The translations under genes were made by a program, and so were the position numbers. A model generated the notes under the pieces. That model was not told the DNA's origin and ran no database searches. It was given only the letters and a program-made list of their open reading frames with translations. Of a stretch of DNA of 64,000 nucleotides, positions 58,165 through 64,000 are shown piece after piece. How positions within the stretch are numbered: the stretch's first letter is position 1; every line of letters begins with the position of its first letter. The stretch is taken from the NCBI GenBank assembly GCA_951640165.1, contig OX621245.1:18716330-18780329 (forward strand). The letters run 5' to 3'. Source of the stretch: Pseudoips prasinana. Its lineage: Eukaryota; Arthropoda; Insecta; Lepidoptera; Nolidae.

Positions 58165-58306
58165 ATAATATAAAAAATAAATATCATAAGGGCAACTAAC
58201 ATACTTATATTTAATCCGTAACTAGGCTATAGCAACCAGAAAACTGAATAACACACTCATATATCTATATATAAATACAAACATATTGTTGATCAATTAC
58301 ACCCAT
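58165..58306 (-). mobile_element. 3' half of a SINE split by a LINE
   Basis: On the minus strand it continues the SINE begun at 61478: atgggtgtaattgatcaaca, then ttattcagttttctggttgc and tatagcctagttacgg. The first 13 bases of this half (58294-58306) are the target duplication caattacacccat. Confidence 0.75.
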
Positions 58307-61300
58307 TATTATTATTGTTTGTTTGGGGCTTGATTCCTTGATGGCATCTTGCTACCTCGACCATTACTGATTTATTGTAGCAGAGCTCCTTTGACTTTTG
58401 TCAAAGTTCACTGCTCAATCCTACAGCTTCCAAAAACTCCCAGATTGATTGTGCAGTGAGTGTTTGTATCTCTTCAGGTTGCATAATATGCTGTCCTAAG
58501 TGGATACTTCTACAACGCATTAGTGGCCCGCACGAGCACAGAATATGCAAAGGAGTTTCCTCTGATTCTTGGCAGAATCTGCAAGTTGTGCTGTCGGCCA
58601 ACTTTAGGTTGAACATGTGCTTATTCAGCTTGCAGTGTCCGGTAAGAATTCTAGTTACCGCACATGTTTTGTAGCGTTTGAATTCAAGTAATTCTTTCGA
58701 CAATTTTTTGTTGTAGCCCTTGATAACAGCCTTTGAGTGTAGAGATCCAGCTGAGGATTTCCACAGTTCCATGGCTGCTGAGGTACATTGATCGTTTAGG
58801 AAAGAGTAAGCCCTTTGCTTGGTAATACCACAAAATGGTTCGGGTCCGTTTTGAGGGTTAGCGGCTCCGAGTCTCGCAAGTTCATCTGCCTTCTCATTCC
58901 CTTCTATTCCTGAGTGCCCCGGTACCCATCTGAGTGTGACTCTGTTGGATTGACCCAGGGAGTTCAGATTTTCTTTGCAGCACTGTACTTGTTTTGAGTT
59001 GGATTCAAAAGAGTCCAGTGCTAGCAGCGTCGCTTGACTGTCTGAGTTAATGTAGATGTTTTGTTGTTTTAGTTTTCTGTCCAGGTTCATTTCCACACAT
59101 CTGTTAATGGCGAAAAGTTCAGCCTGGAATATGGTGGCCTCTTTACCCAGGTTGACGCTACTCCTGTGTTTGGGCATTTGTCCGTAAATGCCACATCCTA
59201 CATTATGGCTTTTCTTTGAGCCATCTGTAAACCAAATGTGACTGCCAGTTTTGTGGGACATTTGACCGCTTAGCCATTCGTCCCTGTCTGGTATGTCTAC
59301 GGTATACAATTTTGTAAAGTTTATCTCTATTTGCATGTTATCTGAGGGCATTTTCAGAGATTTAGTTTCGAAGACTGACTCTTTAAATGAGTTTAGGGCT
59401 CTAGATTGCCACTTTGGGTTCGATTGTGTGCATAGTCTGTATATGCATGATTGTGCCTCTTTTTGCAAAAACAAGTCGAGTGGAGTTAGACTTAGTAATG
59501 CATTTAGGGCTTCACCCGGCGTTGTGGAGAGAGCGCCGGTTGCTAACAAGCAAGCCATTCGTTGTAGGCTGTTTAATTTAGTTTGTGTTGTCTTTTGTGC
59601 TGTTTTATTGTACCATACCGCGGAGGCATATGTTATGATTGGCCTCACCACAGCGGTATATAGCCAAAGTGCAATCTTGGGTTTTAGGCCCCATCTTGCT
59701 CCAGCCATTCGACAACAAATCCATATAGCCATTTTGGCTTTTTGGATTATATTCTTTAGATGTGTATTCCAAGTCAACTTTTGGTCAATAGTGACCCCTA
59801 GGTACTTAACTTCACTTGAAAAGGACAGAATTTTGCCGTTTAGCTTTGGATTTACCAGTCTTTCCAGCTTCCTTTTCCTTGTGAAAGGTACTATCACCGT
59901 TTTTTGTGCGTTGATAGATAGTTCGTTGTCTCTGCACCATTTGTTAATGGTGTTAAGAGCTCCTTGCAGTAGTATGGAGATGGTGTGGAGACAGTGTCCT
60001 CTGACCATGACTACCAGGTCGTCTGCATAACCTTGAGTGTCATGGTTTAGGTCTGCCATCAGTGCAAGGAGTTGGTCCACGGCGAGGGTCCATAGTAGTG
60101 GTGACAGTACGCCTCCTTGTGGACATCCTCTCGTGGTCTGAAATTCGTGCAATGTTTCATTTAATGAAATTGTTGCAGTTCTATTAGAGAGCATGTTTTC
60201 CACCCATCTAATAGTGGTGACATCAATTCCCTTTGCTCTCATGCCTCGAAGGATGGTTTCTGTGGGGGTATTGTCAAAAGCACCCTCGATGTCTAGGAAA
60301 GCACACAGAGCAGTTTGCTTGTCCTCTAGGGATTTTTGCACTTTATCGATCAGATCGAGTTTGTTTGTTTCACTTGATTTTCCCTTTTGGTAAGCATGTT
60401 GTTTGGAGCTAAGTGGTCTATCCACTAGATAATGTGCTCTAATGTGCTGGTCTATTATTCTCTGCATGGTTTTTAACAGGAAAGAAGTTAGACTGATGGG
60501 TCTGAAGGATTTAGGTTGAGAATAATCCTTTTTCCCTACTTTTGGTATGAAGCGTACCGTGACCCTAGACCATTGATCTGGTATAATTCCCCATGAGTAG
60601 CTTGCTCTGAAGAGCTTCACCAGATGCGGGAGGAGAAGGTTGATTCCCTGTTGTAGCAGTGCTGGGAATATGCCATCATCGCCCGCCGATTTATATGGCT
60701 TGAATTTGTTAACAGCCCATTTGACTTGGTTCGGCCTGAACACTGCATTGGCCATGTTCCAGTCGGTTTTGCGAACCCTGTGGTTAGTGCTAACCTTTGG
60801 GTTTATGAAGATATTATTAGTTTGGTACGAACCTGGGAAATGGGTGACTCTTAAAAGCTCCATAGTCTCCCTCTCTGTGGTCGTAAAGGAGTTATCTGGT
60901 TTTTTAAGTAGTCCCAGATAAACATTTGGTGTCTTGGCGAGTACTTTCTGGATCCTTGCTCCTTTGTGTGTTTGAGCGATGTCATCGCAGAACCGTCGCC
61001 AAGACGCTCTTTTAGCCTTTCTGATTTGTTTATTGTATTCAGTAAGTGCCTTTTTAAACCGTTCCCACTCGCTAGGTTTGGTAGCCTTATTGAATATTCG
61101 TCGTGTAGATACCCTTAGTATTTCAAGTCTTTTGTTCCACCACGTGGTTTTATACTTACCGGTAGACTCTTTTATTGGACAGCTTAGTTCATAAGCTTCC
61201 TTAATGATGTTGGTCAAAATCTGAGTTGACGCATTGAGAGAGTCTGGTGTCTTGATAGATTTAGGAAAGCCCTTTAATTGCTCTTCTAGGTGACCTCTAT

Positions 61301-61346
61301 AGGTTTCCCATGAAGTCATTTTTGGGTTTCTAATTCTAACCGGTTC
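58307..61346 (-). mobile_element. 5'-truncated LINE with RT and RNase H, 13-bp target duplication
   Basis: The 13-mer caattacacccat occurs at 58294-58306 and 61347-61359, exactly flanking the element. The 3' end (58307-58325) is an (aat)n tail, as expected for target-primed reverse transcription. The endonuclease region is missing at the 5' end. The frame through the rest is fully open. Because RNase H is present and the RT has the GCPQGGVLSPLLW motif, LOA- or I-like clades fit better than CR1. Confidence 0.92.
58401..61346 (-). CDS. LINE reverse transcriptase-RNase H polyprotein, N-terminally truncated
   Basis: The frame is open for 981 codons from the truncation point to the stop, and the first ATG is at its codon 10. 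Numbering counts from 61349. The RT domain holds SFRPISLTSFLLKTMQRIID, motif A AFLDIEGAFDNTP, motif B TRGCPQGGVLSPLLW, and motif C YADD at residues 441-444. The RNase H domain follows, with the four carboxylates visible: D709 (FTDGS), E744 (QAELFAI), D770 (NSDSQA) and D822 (EKADELA), plus H812 in VPGHSGIEGN. A C-terminal CRFCQESEETPLHILCSC cluster is probably a zinc knuckle. It would copy RNA and degrade the RNA strand of the hybrid. Without endonuclease it cannot nick targets. Confidence 0.9.
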   Translation of the reverse strand, partial: EPVRIRNPKMTSWETYRGHLEEQLKGFPKSIKTPDSLNASTQILTNIIKEAYELSCPIKESTGKYKTTWWNKRLEILRVSTRRIFNKATKPSEWERFKKALTEYNKQIRKAKRASWRRFCDDIAQTHKGARIQKVLAKTPNVYLGLLKKPDNSFTTTERETMELLRVTHFPGSYQTNNIFINPKVSTNHRVRKTDWNMANAVFRPNQVKWAVNKFKPYKSAGDDGIFPALLQQGINLLLPHLVKLFRASYSWGIIPDQWSRVTVRFIPKVGKKDYSQPKSFRPISLTSFLLKTMQRIIDQHIRAHYLVDRPLSSKQHAYQKGKSSETNKLDLIDKVQKSLEDKQTALCAFLDIEGAFDNTPTETILRGMRAKGIDVTTIRWVENMLSNRTATISLNETLHEFQTTRGCPQGGVLSPLLWTLAVDQLLALMADLNHDTQGYADDLVVMVRGHCLHTISILLQGALNTINKWCRDNELSINAQKTVIVPFTRKRKLERLVNPKLNGKILSFSSEVKYLGVTIDQKLTWNTHLKNIIQKAKMAIWICCRMAGARWGLKPKIALWLYTAVVRPIITYASAVWYNKTAQKTTQTKLNSLQRMACLLATGALSTTPGEALNALLSLTPLDLFLQKEAQSCIYRLCTQSNPKWQSRALNSFKESVFETKSLKMPSDNMQIEINFTKLYTVDIPDRDEWLSGQMSHKTGSHIWFTDGSKKSHNVGCGIYGQMPKHRSSVNLGKEATIFQAELFAINRCVEMNLDRKLKQQNIYINSDSQATLLALDSFESNSKQVQCCKENLNSLGQSNRVTLRWVPGHSGIEGNEKADELARLGAANPQNGPEPFCGITKQRAYSFLNDQCTSAAMELWKSSAGSLHSKAVIKGYNKKLSKELLEFKRYKTCAVTRILTGHCKLNKHMFNLKLADSTTCRFCQESEETPLHILCSCGPLMRCRSIHLGQHIMQPEEIQTLTAQSIWEFLEAVGLSSEL

Positions 61347-61478
61347 CAATTACACCCATACACAGAACAAATAATCGAGATCATCACACAAAAATTTGCC
61401 CTAGGTGGGGATCGAACCCAAGACCTTTGTGCTAAGCCAGTCAGGGTCACTAACCGCTAGACCAATAGGCCAGTCAAT
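61347..61478 (-). mobile_element. 5' half of a tRNA-derived SINE, type A, split by a LINE
   Basis: On the minus strand it reads tggcctattggtctagcggt (A box), tagtgaccctgactggctta, then B box gggttcgatcccc and tgtgtgatgatctcgattat, ending tatgggtgtaattg at the LINE junction. It is the same family as 560-707. Its 3' half is 3 kb away at 58165-58306. Confidence 0.85.
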
Positions 61479-61742
61479 AATAACTTAGACGAATATATTT
61501 TCTAATTTATGTCTATAGCAATCTAAATTGATTTACAACTTATAGATATTATTCGTTCGAACATGGATCCACCATATCATTTCAAGTATTACGTACCTAT
61601 TATTACTACTTATCTCTTTATATTTAAACCTATCGGTTGAAATATATTTTTTTATTAAATATAATATAAGTTGTAACATTCACTTAATTAATTGAAAGAA
61701 AAACTAAATCTACGCAAAAGTATTTACATAAATAAATTTAAA
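61479..61742. other. AT-rich spacer, probably 3' UTR of the adjacent retroelement
   Basis: It follows the stop codon of the minus-strand retroelement. No tail or polyadenylation signal is clear. Confidence 0.4.
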
Positions 61743-62912
61743 CTAACTACAGATGGCGTCGTAGCATTCCTCCGAATCGAGGCCATGAGAAAACGTGCCC
61801 AGAAGACTGACTGCATTACCACGTTGTATAGCTAAACTAATTCTTTGGCCAAAGTAAAAGCCAGCCCTCTGGTCACGGGAAGCGTCAACCAAACGCTTCG
61901 AAATCTGGAAATAGAGACTACGGGCACTCGGACCCCACGTTCCAAGCGTTTCGACCCCAAACGGCTCAAATATGTAATTTCCTATCAAATTACCATATTT
62001 ACGCCGCTTGAGAGTCTCCGCACAGGCAGCAGCAGCGCCCGCCGCCGCACTGGTACTTGGAAGATGTGATAGGGCTAGGGTGTCAACGCATGTCGCGTCC
62101 CACACCAAAGGCCTACCCAACTTCCAAGGCAGCAACGACATCCCGTCTGGTCTCTTGCCATCGTCGCGCGCCAAACCGTTTGGTTCCAACACAGCTGGGA
62201 CGCCGGCGGTGACAAGAGCCCGACGAATAATATCGTTTAGGCTGCTATGGCGTGGAAACCGACCTGCACTTCTGCTACATGACAGGCCGTGGTGTCCGAG
62301 GCGGTTGACAGACTCTCCACAGAGGCATCGATGCGGAGCAACACAGGGCGCCCCAAGACGAAGGCAGGCAGCGATCCGGAAAGAGTTGTCGTCCAACATG
62401 GTCCCTATGTTAGACGAAGGCAACGCCTGTAACCAAAGGCCCGACTCCCATTCTCCCACAGCCAGTAGGCGGGCGCGCTCTGCGGGATTAACCGATGTAT
62501 CTAATAACAAATTCCGAGTTAGGTTGCAGAGCGGCTGGTCCCACTGCCTCTGGGAGGCCGGATAGTTGGGCAAATCCGTATTCGGACAAGCTATTTTCCA
62601 GGCATTAATGGCTTCGGTAAGGCACGGTACTTCCGAACTAACCAGTGATGATGAAAGAATTTTCCTGGTAAGTCCTTCCGTACTATGGACCGATGACAGA
62701 AATGCCGGTAAGCTTACATGGGATATTTTGCGAATCCCGAGCCCGCCCAGGCGAACAGGAAGAGTGGCCTGTTGCCATGCTCGGTCATCCAGGTCTAAAT
62801 TGAGAATATTTGTAAGTGTATCACGGATAATTTTGTCAACTTTGTCTAAAAGAGCAACCTGTTTCCAAAGGTGGCAGGAACGTAACACGTAAATAAATTT
62901 GGGAACAAAACA
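61743..62912 (-). pseudogene. C-terminal domain with REL-endonuclease-like motifs
   Basis: Beyond the TGA at 62913 the frame stays open for about 389 codons. Numbering from 62888: an RT thumb-like start (VLRSCHLWKQ, ATLPVRLGGLGIRK), then a cluster C182, C188, C190, H199/H200, C204 (HRCLCGESVNRLGHHGLSC), then R246-P247-D248, D264 in LVWDATC, and K294/K297-Y298 in ETLKRRKY. R2-type retrotransposons carry CCHC, then K/RPD followed 12-14 residues later by D/E, as a restriction-enzyme-like endonuclease. Here the gap is 15. The end is EPFGVETLGTWGPSARSLYF and a terminal tail. I infer a nicking endonuclease; it is not proven. Confidence 0.65.
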
Positions 62913-63285
62913 TCAGTGCCGAATAATAGTATACGCCGAATGAGTATTGATTTTGTTAAATCTTTCTGAAATGTCACAAAAATTTTGTATTTGTTCGTCT
63001 ATATATGGAGAGAAAGATTCGTCCAGAATCGGGGAGCCAAGAAGGCGGAGGGATCGTTTATCTAAAATTTTTAAACTCGGGGCAATTGTGTTAAATTTTT
63101 GGATAGTGTTAAGTCGGTCTGTTTGGCCTGAAATAAAAAGTTCGCATTTTGAAAGGTTAAGCTCTAGGCCTATGGATTTAAATTGAGTTTGAAGAATTAG
63201 TAAATCATTAAAAACAGTGTTTACGTCGCCTCCTAGAGTCCCGTCATCCAAATACCACGCGTTGAATTTGGAATTTAGACATTTT
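62913..63285 (-). pseudogene. Reverse transcriptase motif C and thumb (YLDD)
   Basis: This frame reads KFNAWYLDDGTLGGDVNTVF, in which YLDD is the catalytic motif C, then GLELNLSKCELFI and a linker HSAYTIIRH that ends at the in-frame TGA (62913-62915). It overlaps the end of the preceding frame by the frameshift region. The next frame continues in the same phase after the stop. Confidence 0.75.
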
Positions 63286-64000
63286 GTTTATTGGGTGGAT
63301 TGCTAGGCTAAAAATAGCTGGTCCGAGTGGATCGCCTTGTTGACAGCCGACAGCAGAATTCAAAACATGATTTTGATAAATTAATTTTGAGGGATTCCTG
63401 TAGCACTGGTGTAAGAAATTGTAAATTTCCGGGATTTCTTTCATAATTTCTGTCAACAAGACGTCCCTATTAACGGAATTGAAAGCATTTTTTACGTCGA
63501 CTTTAAGAACTACCTCACCTTCCCCGCTATTGATGTATGCTGACAGCGCATGCACGGCCGCTTCGCAACCTCCTTTAGAGCCAAAACCCAATTGATGAGG
63601 CTGGAAAAGGTTTGATAATTTTGTGTAGATCTTTTTACAGCAAATTTTAGCAGCCATGCGTCTGTAAGTGGTTCCAACGGCAATGGGACGGATGCCGCCA
63701 TCTTTTTTGTTTAAAGCACATAAGTTGGCACCATAAAGCACGTCGATGACAGCACCGTCCACACCGCCGTGAAGCATTAAGTTAGATAAAGCCGTGAGCT
63801 CCGTCAAGAGTTGCTCGCCAGCGGCTCCAGCACTCGCACTCGTCAGTTCTTTGAGGTGCTGTGGCATCAAGCCATCGAGACCACTGGCGGAGCCGCTACG
63901 GAAGGAGCTCAAGGCAGTAATCACCTCCCGAGCACTGACAAAAAGGGGATTATATGTGTCATCGGGAGGAGCGGGGAAAGTAAGGCCATCATTAGGCGCT
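63244..64000 (-). pseudogene. Reverse transcriptase fingers and palm, runs off the window
   Basis: The frame enters from the right edge and reads SGSASGLDGLMPQHLKEL, GGIRPIAVGTTYRRMAAKI, HQLGFGSKGGCEAAVHALSA, motif A VLKVDVKNAFNSVNRD and motif B VGCQQGDPLGPAIFSLAI. After INK the frame goes out of phase and stops at 63244. The motifs fit non-LTR type RTs of early-branching, REL-bearing groups, but I cannot name the clade. The catalytic Asp of motif A is present. Confidence 0.8.

Larger units (their letters stand above)
61743..64000 (-). mobile_element. Non-LTR retroelement with REL-like C-terminus, broken, cut by window edge
   Basis: Three minus-strand frames, in order from the window edge, make up one protein: RT palm N-part, RT YLDD part, and a C-terminal C/H-rich plus RPD...D domain. 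One frameshift near 63281-63290 and one in-frame TGA at 62913 break it. The GC content is clearly higher than that of neighbouring DNA. The N-terminal region lies outside the window. Confidence 0.8.

Noticed and set aside
59293..60030. 245-codon plus-strand open frame
   Set aside because: It lies antisense to the LINE RT-RNase H frame and is a shadow of that coding sequence.
62008..62565. 185-codon plus-strand open frame
   Set aside because: Antisense shadow of the GC-rich REL-like domain. It has no motif of its own.

Overview
This 64 kb window is AT-rich animal DNA. It is almost certainly from a moth or butterfly (Lepidoptera). The reasons are abundant tRNA-derived SINEs with A/B-box heads, the repeat that begins 'ccggccaagtgcgagtcgga' and ends 'ggctacggaaccctaa', RTE-type LINE tails, and a mariner transposon. 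I see no confident host protein-coding gene, no complete tRNA or rRNA gene, and no bacterial feature. The window looks like an intergenic or long-intron region built mainly from transposable elements (TEs), many nested or broken.

Region by region. 0-6 kb: SINEs, an RTE-LINE relic, and a 1.77 kb fold-back element with ~560-bp arms. 7.4-10.1 kb: a 5'-truncated, frameshifted LINE on the minus strand. 10-36 kb: solitary SINEs of three tRNA-derived families, two 5S-rRNA-like SINE heads, copies of the 'ccggccaag' repeat, RTE fragments and several near-perfect hairpins, with long featureless AT-rich stretches between. 36-39 kb: a fold-back element, a complete mariner (intact transposase, perfect 25-bp TIRs, TA flanks) and a MITE-like palindrome about 12 bp from it. 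41-43.6 kb: a pile-up of three LINE relics. 45-51 kb: almost empty.

The 3' third is the richest part. At 51.3-57.3 kb a LINE with a long RT ORF is split by a 2,953-bp DNA transposon that has 19-bp perfect TIRs and a 4-bp target duplication (ACCT). At 58.3-61.3 kb a 5'-truncated LINE with an intact 981-codon RT-RNase H frame sits inside a SINE, flanked by a 13-bp target duplication. From 61.7 kb to the window edge lies a broken reverse-transcriptase element. Its C-terminus has a C/H-rich cluster followed by RPD...D and K..KY, which resembles the restriction-enzyme-like (REL) endonuclease of R2/NeSL-type retrotransposons.

The mobile parts are parasitic. Autonomous LINEs would supply reverse transcriptase for the SINEs, and the mariner carries its own transposase. 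Coordinates of degenerate repeats are estimates to within about 10-30 bases. Clade names are family-level recognition, not database results.
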